Part shown: piece after piece, positions 26,179 to 57,352 of the stretch
Layout: each line of letters begins with the position of its first letter
Position numbering within the stretch: the stretch's first letter is position 1
Assembly (NCBI RefSeq): GCF_034702125.1
Contig: NC_085865.1
Location: 46,335,856-46,399,855, forward strand
Direction of reading: 5' to 3'
Origin: Engraulis encrasicolus
Lineage: Eukaryota; Chordata; Actinopteri; Clupeiformes; Engraulidae
DNA: 64,000 bases
Position numbers and translations under genes: made by a program
Notes under the pieces: generated by a model
Database searches by the model: none
The model's input: the letters and a program-made list of their open reading frames with translations, nothing else
What the model was told of the DNA's origin: nothing

Positions 26179-29100
26179 AATGATGTGACCTCTGGTCAGG
26201 TCAGTTGTTATTCCACAAAATTACATTTGAATATCTGGAAAAAGAAAACAACATAAAACGACACAATCTGAAAGGCCTTTGAGTGTTTAATGACTGCATA
26301 TTTCCTCTAATTATATTCTCTTAGTGTATATTATGAAATGAGTAAAAGACATTTCAGATACTGCTGAAATGGTAACTCTAGAAGTGAATTTACACCTTGT
26401 CCTCAAGTGATAAGCTGCACTACACCTGACTCATATCCTCAGCACTCTGACAACAGATGTCTAGCAGATAGCCACCGACTGTTCTCAATCAAAGACAGGC
26501 ACTCAGAATTGTCATAAGAATGTCACAGGGCTATCTTTGTGCTTTAGTGAGAAGACTGAGGAAACAGTGATGTGTCAGTGAGGCATTATCTGTCATCGGC
26601 TAGCAGCCGCCTGACCTTGGCCTGTAAGAAAGTAGCTGGTCTGGCCAGACGACAAGAAAGGCCCCACTCAATGAGTGCCGTTAGTTTACAAAACAATTTG
26701 GGGTTTCAGGACAGATGTGAGAGTCTATGTTGTTGGGGGTATGGATGGTGGTCCTCTGAGAACATTTTGAAAATATAGTTGTTAAAAGGGAGATTTTATC
26801 GCAATATGAGAATGGATATATCTTTGTACCGTGAGAAGGCTAAGGAAACAGCGATGTATCAGTGAGACATGTTCTGTCATCGGCTACCAGCTGCCTGACC
26901 TTGGTCTTGAAAGAAAGTAGCTGGTATGTTTAGGCCCAAGGACAGACTACAGCACATGCGGTATTGACAGTATGCACCAAGGCCATAGTAATAAACCTCT
27001 CCCAGGGTTGCTGTCCCTCAATTTGTTAAGTAAGTGACGCACAAACTTTAGCACCATCTTGTTTATCATACCCGGGCCTGTCGCCTACTTGTATTTGTCC
27101 CTGAGTACAAAGATAACCCTGTGAAATTCTTGCTGAATGTCAGCTAGACACACAAAGAACTTTTACGTGTAAACTTGCAACAGATGGTCTTACAGCACAT
27201 GGGCCCCTGGGCCAGACGACAAGAAAGGCCCCACTCAATGAGTGCCGTTAGTGTACAAACAATTCAAGGTTTTAGGCCAGATATGAGAGTCTATGTTGTT
27301 GGGGGTATGGATGGTGGTCCTCTGAGAACATTTTGAAAATATAGTTGTTAAAAGGGAGATTTTAATGCAATATGAGAATGGAAATATAGAGGCTTGGGCT
27401 TCAGGGCCCTTTTGACCCCAGAGCCCCTGGGCCTAGACCCAGTAGGCCCATGCATTAATCTGTCCTTGGATGGTGCATGTTATCTTGTCATCTCCTTCAG
27501 GGCCCCTGACCACTGCAGCTGTTCCAGGAAAGAAGCTCCTCCTCTGGGTCCATTGGCCAGCAGCCAACTTTGAGCTACTCTGAGGAGCCGGCAGTTCCTT
27601 TCAGCAGATGGCCACTTCATTGAGAATATGCCCAAGGAAGCAAAGGGATGGCTCTGTGATTCTTAATCACTCCCCCCAGTTACGTATGGATTTATTTCAT
27701 CTTGAATGTAAGTATAATCAAGACTAGTTATGTTATGGTGTTATGTAGGCTAAGCTATGGTGGATAATATAAAAGGATGCTCTAAAACTAAACTTGTATT
27801 GCATTTAGAAATGTAGTGCAGAGTCCTTATAGGCTATTTCTCCCTTCATTATTATACAGGAGGATTTTGTAGCTGAATAAAAGACCCTGGTGATATTCAA
27901 TGGAAGATGTGCGTTACTCGTCTGAAGTGGACACTCAGACGTCATTACCTATTTTCAGGTATGTAAATAGCTCTTTATAAAATGTGCACAGTGGGTATAT
28001 TTGTTAAGGTAACATTTTTGAAAAAACATAGCTTTTGCTTTTTTACATTTTGAGAGAGAGACAGAGACAGAGATACAAAGATTTCCATTTATTTTCAATT
28101 GAATTTGTTCCGTAGGTTGGTAATTATTCAGTCTGTATTATTTATTTCTTCAGTAGCTTATCATATAGTGCTTGCTTCCACTGCAGCAAGTTTTACTCTC
28201 CTTCTCCACATGAAAACTTAATTTTTATTTTTGTAATGTGAATGTGTAGGCCTAGAGTTATAGGCCCCTGTTGTTCACACACAGGCTATCACTGTGGTAG
28301 GCTATGATTTTAGTAGGGTTTTCATCTGGCAGACCTGGAAAAAAGAAATAAGACATAGTGGAGAATGAATTTGACTTCTCAAATTTCTTCCTGAGAATGG
28401 CATTGATGCCGCTGCCTTTCTTTTCTGTACCTCCCTGATAATCTGCCTCCCCCTGCCCCCTTCAGGCCACAAGCTCAATTACAGTATGCAGAGACTGGAC
28501 AGATTAGAATGGCAAAGCACAAGCCAAAATTGTTCTAGGTCTGCACTGCACGAGATAAGATTCTATTGTCTCTGACTCTACCCTGCCCTTTGATCTAACT
28601 GGAAAGTTTGTAGAACTCGGGTCATTTTAAAGTTTTAACTGCCTTTCTTTCCCAGATAACTGTTGGTGGAAGACAGTATATTATTCTGTAATGTATTCAT
28701 TTAGACATATTATTGTTCTGTGGATAGTAAATAATAACACGTTGACCCGAAGATTATTTCAGTGAAGGATTAACTTCAGGTGTCCAGAGCTAGGGTAAGA
28801 TTGACAGATAGTCTATATGTTAGTACATACCCGCGGTACATTGATAAGGTAATTAATAACCCAATCTTATTTTCCTTTGGTCTCTTTATAAGTATCGCGA
28901 GTACCATGTTGTTGAATAGGGACTGCATGAATGAATGTCTAATGAAGACATCACTGCTCACTTTGCTAGGCCTAGCAGCTGGCTAAATATGTTAGCTGAT
29001 CTTTTTCCATTTGTCACCTTTGCTTTGTAGGTCTCTAGTATGATATGACAGGTGCAGTTACGGTTCTCTTTCAGTAAATTTGTTCAGCATCTCTATGGGT

Positions 29101-29215
29101 TATGCACTCTTGTGCAGACTATTTCACAAAGCTCTTTTTAATCACGCCGTTAGGCCAATGAGCTGAGATGTGGGAGGGCCCGGCAACAGTCAGAATTGTT
29201 TCATCCAGCGAATAC
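26179..29215. other. Distal upstream DNA of gene B (duplicated)
   Basis: Colinear with 60,223-63,540. Holds the tandem repeats listed separately; otherwise no coding sequence, with conserved blocks around 27,480-27,700 and 28,430-28,620 that look noncoding. It could contain distant muscle enhancers, but nothing in the sequence proves it. Confidence 0.5.
26440..27380. repeat. Tandem imperfect repeats upstream of gene B
   Basis: Blocks around gaaacagcgatgt.tcagtgag (26,560 and 26,850) and gagagtctatgttgttgggg (26,720 and 27,285) occur twice each. No coding sequence. Same arrangement, with one extra unit, upstream of gene A. Confidence 0.75.
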
Positions 29216-29420
29216 GGTGTATATAAAAAACGGATCAGCGGGTCTATCTTAGAATATCAAACTGTTCTGGGTGTTGTTTTGTCTAGGCCAGGAGGGCAAT
29301 TTTACACCCCCTTCTTGCTCAGTGGGCTTTGGAAGTTTGCTCTTTGAAAAAATGCATGTTAGCAGTCTTGCCCTACACGAGATTAGAACAAAATGAAAAA
29401 TATATACACTGCATACACAC

Positions 29421-29518
29421 GTAGGAGAACCTTTAATATGTAAATGCCAGTGATCAGGTCGGCCAGTCGGCCAGTGATGCCTGATCACTGTCATTTACGT
29501 ATTAAAGGCTCTCCTAAG
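29421..29518. repeat. Perfect-stem hairpin (38-bp arms)
   Basis: gtaggagaacctttaatatg... (29,421-29,458) pairs with 29,480-29,518 with about four mismatches; the loop holds a direct repeat of cggccagt. No gene context. Confidence 0.75.
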
Positions 29519-32071
29519 TAGGGGAGGGGAGAATTGCATGGGGGAGCCGCAAATGCTGGGGCTTCTGTGGTCAGTTTGTGGCAATTTAAGGTGACCCATT
29601 CATCCAGAAATCCCTCTTTTCGTGCAGTGATAGATGCTAGCTTATTCTCCCCGCTGTCTGTAGCCATGCGTAATTTGCGATTATTAACAGGGGGGCGATA
29701 TCTCTCCTATGCTTTCACACGAGGGTGGCATCTTATAGGCTTGACATCACATAAAAAGTCTCGTAGTAGACCATTACAAAGGCTACTTAGAAATAGCCAG
29801 AGAACGACATTTGCCCGTGGAGTAACGACACCTTCATGTCCGCCGCCTACATGGACTGGCGGCATCCTCTGTCCATGGTGCTGAAATCGCGGCACTACTC
29901 TATGTGAAGCACATTACAGTTTCATGAGGGGATACAGGCTACAAAAAGACCAAACTATACAATAAGCTACTGTTGTACCTTTTGCCGACATAATAAGAAA
30001 TAGCCTAATGTGGTCACTGTGAGTGGCATGGCGTCGAACGTTTCCTACTCGAAGGTGCAAAATAATAACTCATAGCACCCAAGTAAAATGTCACTGTTGT
30101 AAAAACAGAGATTTTGATAGGAAGGTGAGATGGGACAGCCATGTAATCGTACATATCATCAGGATCAGATATCATCATCAGATATCATCATATCATCAGT
30201 ACATTCCTCAGTAGATACGGTCATTCTCTCGGGCATTTGCAGCTGGTGCAGCCCTATTATTGCATTGTGAGCTGTCAACGTGTGTGGTTTTAGGCGAAAT
30301 GTGCACTGGCAGCACTCCTCGTTAAGTTTGGGAGATGTCTTTAGTGGGAGTATTTGAATGTGTAAAACACGTTGAACACAGTGCTGGACATTTTCAGTAT
30401 GCTTGGGGAAGTAGATCGATAGCCTATTACTTGTATGCATCTTTTTTCACCTTCGTGCTTGCATCAGCATGCCAACGTTACATGCCAAACTAACATCAAT
30501 GTGGTGCTGACATTTTACTGAATAGCCTAATATCTCTACCAAATCGGGTGTAAATTGAATTGAATTGAAGTCTCCCAACATGTCTTGCCATTCCATGAGG
30601 GATACGGACAATTCAGCACACACGCGGCGAAAGCGTTCCTTTGATAGAGAGGATGTCTGCGCCTGTGTAAAGTGCTGCGCGTACGCATTGGTTAAGTTGT
30701 AGGTTTTACAAATTATGGTAACCACGCCAGGCCCAAATTACTAACAGGAAAAGAGGGACAATGACAAATAGGAGATGAAATCGCCAGGAAGACAGGGATG
30801 ATCTTTCTCGCTGAACAATTTTGTCTGTACTGTGTGGCCTGAGCAGAAGAGCATGAGGGCAAGAGCGAGTCTCGCCTCGTTTTGTGTAGGCTATAGGATT
30901 ACCACACGAAATCTACCGCTGGACCAGCTGGCTATCAGCAATTCCCGCAAGAATCAAACCTGTTTGAAATCCTGCTCACCCGTCGTGAGTGTATCGCATA
31001 GGCTAGTTGAAACATTGCTACGACTCAATTTGGCACACTGTCCACTCCATGCACAAAAGACACAACGTTGGAGCGGAGGGGATTCGTTTAGGCTACTGAC
31101 AGACACGAGGCACGAAGTAATCGTCAACTTCAGGGGGGGAAAAAAGGAAATGTGGATATGCTACGTAGAGAAAGAGGTTCTCTCTCTCTAGCAGTTCAAA
31201 ACCAGTGTGTCCTATGCTTCGGAAGCATATCTCTTTTTTTTTTTTATTCGACAAAAGCGAAGCGCCATACAGTCTAGGCTACAGCATAGCAGCGTGCAGG
31301 GGAATAAACTCCAAAAAAGTCCAGTAACATCAACACAGCCTAATTGAAGCGACATGGATCAATGACAATCTTCACATAGCCTACTGTGCGAACGAAATGT
31401 GGGTGCTTGGGACAATAAAACGCTCGATAGTGGGCCAATGCGATGAGTAGCCTTGGCTATGTGATGGGGAGGGGGATTCTTTTGGCTACACCTCCATCGG
31501 CCTTTACCCAACTCACGACTCTGGTGTGCGACCGAATATCTCCACAATGAGGGAAAAAAATGAAAATATAAAATTAGATATGCTATATGCACAAATAACC
31601 TTTTGAGTTGTTAGGTTAACAATGTTATTTTATCGCCTAATGAAGCGCTACGAAAAAAAGCTCTGGCGCACTCTCCGGCGCTGCTGCGGCGCATTGACAT
31701 GGACAAAATATTCACAAGCAAGTTTTTTTTTAATGATAAAACAGTTCGCACAAGGGGATATATGGTGGATACCGCCACTGTTTAAGGCCGTTTAACTTAA
31801 ATTAAAATTATAGGTCTAGAAAGGTGCTCTTAGTATCTGGCCTATTCTCTGCAGTGCTTCTTCAATTGTCACTGTAGAATGCAGGGACTTCCTTTACCAG
31901 CGTCAGATTCTAAATGTGTGTTTAAAAGAAGCAGCCGTTATTTTTGACAATGTTTTCTTAAAAATATTGTTTATGCAATAATTTGTTTTTTTTGTACATA
32001 TCTCACATTCAAATTGTTGTATTGATGTTCTTAAAATGAGATTTAGTGGTGTTTAACCTGCAAGGTACACT

Positions 32072-32429
32072 TTAAAGGAGCACTTCTGTCAATTTCAATA
32101 TGTTGTTGTATTGCTCACGCTACCCTTGACTTGTCAGTACCCAGTGATGCTGCATTTTTTGGCTCAGCCCTTTCCGAGATCTGAGCTATTCTAATGGGGG
32201 CAGATTTTGTTTACATTTTAAAAAATTCTTAACATAGGCCTACTTCAAATATTTTCCCAAAAGGTATCGCTGGGAATAAATCAAGATATTTTTTTCAAAT
32301 GTAAACAAACTGCCCTCATTACAATGACCAGGATCTAGGAAAAGGCTGGAAAATTCTCAAGGACCGACAAGTCCAGGGTAGTGTGAGCATTGCAACTGTA
32401 TGTTGAAATTGGCTGAAGTTATCCTTTAA
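32072..32429. mobile_element. TTAA-target palindromic MITE (intergenic)
   Basis: TTAAAGGAGCACTTCTGTCA at the left and an imperfect inverted copy at the right (TGGCTGAAGTTATCCTTTAA); inner arms around tttacatttt / aaatgtaaac also pair. Confidence 0.75.
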
Positions 32430-32585
32430 TATTTTGTTGCACACCCTTAGACAGCAATGAGAGCCTCCGTGTTTGTATTTATCAACAAGCTTCTTGCACT
32501 TCTCTGGTGGTATTTCCCCCCACTCTTTCTTTGCAATATGTTTATCATCTTGACGCGGTACTGGATTCTTTCTCCTAATGTCCTA

Positions 32586-33054
32586 GTGTCAGTTTCACAG
32601 ATTTTTCCAAAATTCCGTGCTCCTAGACACAGAATTGTTTTCAGTGATGGACACACAGACATGCTTTCTATATATTCCAACAACTCTATGTTTACACAGT
32701 CTTGGGTTTTCTCAGGATATTTCTAATTTCAAATATATTTTTCTCAAAAAGCATTTCATACTGACAGGTTAGGGTTAGGCCAGGATTGTTTTGGTCTGGG
32801 CACAGCTAGTACATTTTTGTTTATTACATGAACTTGATAGCCTATCAACCAAATGGAAGAGGTATTTCTCAAAAACATGTCTTTACTGACAAGGATTATT
32901 TTTGTCAGGACATAACTTAAACTTTATTTAGTATTAAAATTTGGTATCTATTTTCTAATGACAGACTTAACACAGTGCTGTGGGAATATAGAAAGCACTT
33001 CCGTGAGTCAATCACGGAAAACAATTCCGTGTCCAAAATCTGTGAAACTGACAC
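32586..33054. mobile_element. Second, diverged copy of the 5.6-kb palindromic MITE family
   Basis: Inverted ends gtgtcagtttcacagatttt / aaaatctgtgaaactgacac, internal attccgtgctcctagacac and the same gacaggttagggttagg block as the copy at 5,606-6,235. Confidence 0.7.
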
Positions 33055-34135
33055 GAATTTCGGGTGCAAAAAATCTGTATCTATTCCACGCAATTCTGCT
33101 AGAACAGGCTGTCTTTTCAGGTGACCTTTTATTATTTGGAGGTTTTGTTTTTGAAAATAATAGTATTTCTGGTGTTCCCAGACAGCTCCTCAGTCTTCAC
33201 CTTTGTAAAAGAGGAGCAAGATGTAACAGGTTGCTTTTTAAAACACAAATATCATCATTCATTAGCTAATTCCTGTTCTATGGACAAAATCAATGTATCA
33301 AAGGTGATTCCCATTTGTTATTTACCATATTTAAGTCAAATTAGGTATCCACAGTCATATCCAATGAAGTGTGCCAATACCAGTGACTCAAGGAGTTTTA
33401 CGTTTTCCACTTTTCCCTGTCACAGTTTAGTTTTTAATGTTGTTGATCATTTATATATTTTGTATCAACCACAAGCTACCTGTATCTATAGTACAATCGA
33501 GATTGACCTTATTATTTGTTATCTGGAGATATGTCCCATTATGTGCTTAAACTTCAATACTAACTGGCAGCGCTGCATGAAATTGATTATGATATTGAAT
33601 TGAGAGATGAACTGTTCAGTGTGTGTGTAATGCTTGAAATTATGGGTTGAGGCAGAGAAATTCACTTAAAACAATCAATTGAAACGAGGCCAGAGTTGTT
33701 TGTTGCATTTTCATTTATTATACATCACTACAAGCCTGATTATGATCGACTTTCAAATCTCTTCAAGACTTGGTCCCAAAGGGCATGGTTGACCCACCTC
33801 CCTTGGTTAGCTACTGGTTGTTTACTTCCCGACAAAGTGGGAGGAGTTCCCAATTCTTTAGGAGCTCAGAAACAATATTGTATTGCTCCTGGTTTGACAA
33901 GAAGCAGCGCTGAAGGTGTTGTGTCACTAGGATGGCACAGCCTGGCTACATCACTACAGGAACCTCAGAGGCCAGAACGCAAGGATTTAGGAGATCTTCA
34001 GGAGGATCTTCACTCCTCAACTTGTCCTTTCTGAAATGGAAATGCAGAATATCGTTATATGTATTACTAGGTGTAGCTTCCATATGTACCATACCTTTCC
34101 TGAATGTTGCATCTAATTTGCAGGGGTTGCATCCT

Positions 34136-34432
34136 TTAACCCATTGACGCAAAAAAAATGCCTGCTGAATGGCCAAGACCTTTTTGGGAAATGTTGCCCT
34201 AAGCCTATAAAAACCTAAATATATCAGCCTCTGAAGCACATAAAAACAACAAATAAATTGCGTTTAAATGCCAAGACCCCCATCGTGCATTGAAATGTGT
34301 TGATACAACGCTAACGTACCAACATTTTAAATAAAAATACATCAAATCTGATGAGCCTGAATGCTGTGTCATGTTGCTTCAGGCGCCAAAGGTCAATGTT
34401 GTGCAACGCAACATCCAGCATCAATGGGTTAA
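34136..34432. mobile_element. TTAA-target MITE (intergenic, close to the gene A 3' end)
   Basis: TTAACCCATTGACGC at the left, GCATCAATGGGTTAA at the right. About 0.36 kb past the gene A polyadenylation signal. Confidence 0.8.
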
Positions 34433-34787
34433 AGCAGCCCTCAAAGATCATGTCCATGAGGCCCTGTGCCACTGTGTATAAGATTTTACAGCCTAGTTGT
34501 GCAGTTTGCCCAAGAATGTAGCTGTTTGTGAATGCAGCCGTTCAAAACAGATAGAGGTCAAGTATTTTTTAACAATTGCAAGAATTTGTCTGATTATACT
34601 ATGAACAAGCTTGCAACCAGGCAAATGAATGGATTACCAACATTTGAAGGTCACATGTACAGACAATGCATTAAAGTTCACTTTACAAAGGTGAGGCCAA
34701 AATAACTAGATTTCCTAAACCTACAGCATATATTACATGTCTACTAAATATCAATATACTCTATGTGGAAAGTGCCCTGATTATTTC

Positions 34788-34827
34788 AACTTTATTTTAG
34801 TGGAAAATAAAGCATTGTATTGAGGGA

Positions 34828-34836
<9 letters not shown>
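34788..34836 (-). terminator. Gene A terminal exon with stop codon and polyadenylation signal
   Basis: After exon 36 (ending SRDSGGK, donor gtaaga), an acceptor ending gtcag at 34,841-34,837 opens an exon reading Ser-Glu-stop (TCA GAA TAA, 34,836-34,828). An AATAAA signal lies on the minus strand at 34,796-34,791, only about 30 nt past the stop, so the 3' UTR would be very short. The phase is supported because the full coding sum is divisible by three. An alternative acceptor at about 34,863 would give a longer, unusual C-terminus ([13 protein letters not shown]...) with its stop next to the same AATAAA; cDNA is needed to choose. Confidence 0.65.
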
Positions 34837-53241
<18,405 letters not shown>

Positions 53242-53257
53242 GGTTAATCACCGTATC

Positions 53258-53311
53258 CTAATTCAGACATTGGGGGAAAACAGAAAACTCCTCCATGAAA
53301 ACATCCCCCAT
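53258..53311 (-). pseudogene. Ghost of coding exon 1 (inner copy), upstream of gene A start
   Basis: Reads MGDVFMEEFSVFPQCLN then stop; the stop TAG coincides with the acceptor AG of the true first coding exon. Counterpart of the inner gene B ghost, with several substitutions. Confidence 0.66.
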
Positions 53312-53348
53312 GGTCAATCACCTAATTTTTTTCATTGAAAAAAAGTAT

Positions 53349-53420
53349 TTATTTAAGACTGTAGAATGGACTGGCAAACTGAGCCGGTGCCCTAAGCTCT
53401 TCCATTAATGCGTCCCTCAT
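53349..53420 (-). pseudogene. Ghost of coding exon 1 (outer copy), upstream of gene A start
   Basis: Same as the gene B outer ghost (MRDALMEELRAPAQF, stop after 23 codons), differing by about one base over this stretch, so it was present before the duplication. Confidence 0.7.
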
Positions 53421-53612
53421 GGTTCGGACTTTGAAAACGAAGGAGAGTCACAATGGTAGGACATACTGTACATTTTACATGACAGACATTTAACTGAAGC
53501 CCTTGTGTAGGCACTAATGAATTTTTGCACAGGCCCTGAAGCATGATAACCATCTAACACAAGTATCCTATTACCAAACAATTTGTTTTTCAACAGCTTT
53601 AAGAGATTATAG

Positions 53613-54812
53613 CATGGGCTTAGATTTGGGTAGGGACGGTCGTGACATGTCACGACCAATATTCAAGGGATATAAAATAGTCCCGACCAATTTTTGCCAT
53701 ATTAATAATTAAGAAATTTGAAAAAAAGGAAATAACTGAACGAAAATATACATTGATTAGTTTAATATTTCGATACACTATGAAGTGGTAGCATTCATTT
53801 TAAAACATTTTATATTAGCTAGTTAGTGGAAGCGGAAGCAGTGGTCCATGCTGGTGGTGCTGAAAAGTGAACGCATCTGTCTCGTAATGGAATTAAACTC
53901 AAACGGCATACGTGTTTCCTTCTGAATTTGACATTTATGATGAGCCTCAGAGATGTCGCCACCAAAAAAGAAAAGGACGAATGGCATAAGAAGTTATGCT
54001 ACCTCAACAGTAAGCCAGTTGCCCCATAAGTTAGATATTCATCTCTAGGCTATGACGCAACGCATGTGTTGCATCGTTCGGTGTTTAGGTAGCCTAGTGT
54101 TGTCCTCCTCCCCTCCCTTGTCTTTCTCGAGTGCAAGTTTTAACGGTCTCGTTGTAGCCAACAATTAAGCCCTGGCAGTATGCAAATAAACATGGGAATG
54201 AATGAATGTGAAAGTCATGGGAAGATGCTGGAGACGCTTGTAAAAAGTTTGGCAAAAGGAATTCATTTTAAGTTTTGATTCCTCTGAAATTCTGAATAAA
54301 ATTCAGGTTTTAGATATTTTCTGTCAAAAAGGGTCTTTTATTCTCACAGGACAATGGGGCTCGGTCTTGATGAAGCTTGACTACTTTTGCAGAAAGAAGC
54401 CCAAGAGTAGCCTACACGTCTTTTTAATTAGCCGCTACCCTTTTAACGTCAGTGAGAGATTCTCTCTCTCTCTCTCTCCATTGTTATGTTGTCCAGGACC
54501 ATTAGAAATGCTTAGTCGTTGAATCAATTTTGTTTTAAATGTTTGATAGAATTATCTGTGTTTAACATGTACCTCTTACTGTAGGCCTATAGCACTTCTC
54601 ATTTTTGGAAAAGGATATGAGCCCTGGTCTAATGTGCCAGCTGGCTTAAGAAACAGTCTTCTTTACTTATAGGCCCTACTAGTCATTATTTCGGTAGGGC
54701 ACATATATTGAATGAGCCTATTAATTTCATAATGCCAGTCAGATTAATCTAAAGAATCTTTTTTTTTTTTTTAATTGTCCCTACCCAAGCTCAAGCCAAA
54801 CCTACGCCCTTG
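53613..54812. mobile_element. hAT-like 1.2-kb element upstream of gene A start
   Basis: Perfect 8-bp target duplication gattatag (53,605-53,612 and 54,813-54,820); gene B has a single copy at the empty site (14,933-14,940). Ends catgggcttagatttgg / ccaaacctacgcccttg with a second inner pair gggtaggga / gtccctaccc. Confidence 0.85.
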
Positions 54813-55825
54813 GATTATAGTTGTGTGTCATGACACCTTGACAATATTAAGGTCATTACAAGGGAGTTACCAGGTGCTTGTAGGTAGGCTAACGTTAGTA
54901 TATACTGTGTATTGTGAAAATTGGGCTTGGTATAAAATCCTCCAAAGAAAAATGTGCATATACGTTGAAGTACCTCTAATTCAACTCTTGCCTTGTTAAG
55001 AAAGGTAACAACATTTACCTCTCACAAAAAATACAAATCACATTGAATTGTCCTTGAAAGATTGTACATCTCATTATCTGGCCGAATAATAGTGTACATT
55101 GTGTTAACATTCTAACCATAGCCTGGACAGATTTGGATTTGTAGTATTTTTAGCATGTGAATCTCACCTCGTTTGAGCCAAGCTTCGAATGTACAATGTT
55201 GATTTGATGATACTTCTGGAAGTGAATAGAGAAGATGCAGTGGCAAGATCAAACACATACTGTAGTATTCTCAGCTCTGTGTTGAGTAGCCCAATACTGT
55301 TCTTTCCCCACTGCAATATGCACAAATTGTGTCTGTTTCTCTGGTCCCTGATAGCCTGGGAAATCCCATGTTGCTTTGCACAATTGTTCCGATGTGAAAG
55401 ACAGCATAGATTCTGTCCCTCAGCGAGGGTTCCTAATCATGGTCTCCAATTAGAGAGCAGGGAGGCATGGAAAGACGATGACTGCAGTTTGTTTGAATAG
55501 ATACTACTGACAAGATTGGTTATGGGCTACGTATGCCAAATGATGCACATTCGTAATGTCCACTTAACAGCCGCCATCAATTGTAAACCACACCCCCCGT
55601 ACGGGATTTACAGTACACAGGTCTACAGACCTTATCTCACTTGTGATTAGGTCTGGTGATAACCAGGCAATGTCCCTGATGAGATGCAGTACCACCATGT
55701 GGTAGTGTTCGATACTTTTGTCAACCAGCCAGCCCATAATGACCCATTCAATATTTAATTCATTACATAAACTGCCATCTGTCTGTTTGTCTGTCTCTCT
55801 ATGTATAGTTTGTCTTGATTTACAG

Positions 55826-56188
55826 CAGGGGTGTCAAACTCAAATTGACCGAGGGCCAAAATCAAAATCTGGATTGAAGTCGCGGGCCAAACTCAATATG
55901 TTTTTACAAAAATTGACTAAAATTGTTTAAATTTATGTTTGAACAGATTCCCATCATAGTTCAAATGTGCCTGCACATATTCTGTTGCATTTCATTGTGA
56001 GCTTTTTCAATGGCCTGGGCCCACTCATTTTCCTGTGATATGCGAATTTTCATGTTCAAATCTTAATACGCTATACAGTTGTGGTGTATGTGGGCCAACT
56101 GTAATACATATTTGAAATTATCTCACGGGCCAAATAGAATGGCTCCGCGGGCCAAATTTGGCCCCCGGGCCTGAGTTTGACATCCCTG
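55826..56188. mobile_element. hAT MITE (caggggtgtcaaactca family) near the gene A promoter
   Basis: Perfect 8-bp target duplication atttacag (55,818-55,825 and 56,189-56,196) and inverted ends CAGGGGTGTCAAACTCA / TGAGTTTGACATCCCTG. It lies about 120 bp downstream of the untranslated exon, inside the leader intron of gene A; absent from gene B. Confidence 0.88.
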
Positions 56189-56299
56189 ATTTACAGTTTT
56201 ACGTTATTGTTTTCCTTAATTATTCTAGCCTTCATCCACTTGTCTCTCATCCTACCTTTTTGTCAACTACTGTACCTGCCTGGTTGACCCTCATGTAGA

Positions 56300-56420
56300 T
56301 GTCAACTTACCTCTGGGTTGGTCTATGCTGTGTCCACCACCACGACTGAAAGCCACGAATGATTTGCTTCTTTTATAGGGGAGAGTTGATCCCAATATGG
56401 AGGTGAGCATCAAGTCAGCC
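56300..56420 (-). promoter_or_regulatory. Gene A core promoter and noncoding first exon
   Basis: On the minus strand a TATAAAAG box (plus 56,370-56,377) is followed about 30 nt later by a probable start site and a short untranslated exon ending at about 56,311 with a consensus donor (gtaagt). A CArG-like element, CCCAATATGG (palindromic class, one mismatch to CCW6GG), lies at 56,391-56,400, just upstream of the TATA box. The same block is conserved upstream of gene B. This is the arrangement expected of a fast muscle MYH promoter. Start-site position and any second noncoding exon are inferred. Confidence 0.72.
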
Positions 56421-56629
56421 CCGCTCTCCCCATATTTCATAAAAGGAAAACCTCTGAATGGCTCCCATCCAGACATATATGGAATTTGATATGGTGATTG
56501 ACACAGACGGGAGCAAGTTTATGTGCAAATGCAGGTGGGGGAAAGGACAGCAGGACAGGGCAGCAGCATCAACTCCTGGACCCCAGACCATATCTAGGAG
56601 TTTGCTATTGTCAGACGGAACTCTCAGCC

Positions 56630-56960
56630 TGTGGACTATTTTAAAATCCTCCTGGACATTTCCATAGCCAAGAACAAAATGCTGACCTATTGCTTAATAC
56701 ATATGCTCAATGAATCTCTACTGGCACACAAACGTCAAATGACATATATATAATGTTAAATGACCATATATATTGTACATGACAATTGATGGTTAATTGA
56801 AACAATATCTGAATTATTGTATTGCAAACCTTTGTATTAATGAGAACTGCATGGTCATATATCTGGCAATGAGACAAGGGAGAGAACCACTACATGTTAT
56901 GTGTCCTTTAAACATTTTGGAAATGTTACAAGGTTCAAAAGACGGCTACAGCTGTCAACT
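56630..56960 (-). promoter_or_regulatory. Gene A proximal muscle regulatory sites (MEF2-like, E-box)
   Basis: CTATTTTAAA at 56,636-56,645 and E-box CAGCTG at 56,949-56,954, in the same order and nearly the same spacing from the TATA box as in gene B. Confidence 0.4.
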
Positions 56961-57352
56961 TTTGTAGACCAAAGCAAGGTCAGAGCATGGGGCCTCCTGC
57001 TGTATTGTCACCTTGTTGTTCACGTCCCCCTGGAGTCACAGCATCTCAGTGGAACCACATTGTTTCCTTGAGGACAAAGATTACCCTGTGAAATTCAGCT
57101 CAGGTTCCTTCGTGAGTGATTGTAGTCATATTGATGCACTTGACACGAGACCTTCACACCCCCCTGGGAGTCTGTACAGCCCTCTCATCACCACAACTTT
57201 GCCGTTAATCTTCAAACACATATAATATGCTAATATTACTCGTGTATTAAAGCAATTTTACATTTAAAGAGAGATTAGAATGAATTTCAGAATAAGTTTA
57301 CAAGTCGATCACATTGGCAACATTTTTTTGAATGATGTTGGCTCAAATGCCG

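Larger units (their letters stand above)
29216..34787. other. Intergenic stretch between arm B and the gene A 3' end
   Basis: Apart from the hairpin at 29.4 kb, an atatcatcatc-type microsatellite (30,158-30,200) and the MITEs at 32.07, 32.59 and 34.14 kb, I see no supported gene. The longest open stretches (for example 33,696-34,034 plus, 112 codons) show no recognisable domain, start context or splice signals. Confidence 0.6.

Noticed and set aside
33696..34034. 112-codon plus-strand ORF as a gene
   Set aside because: No recognisable domain, Kozak context or splice structure; length is within chance expectation.
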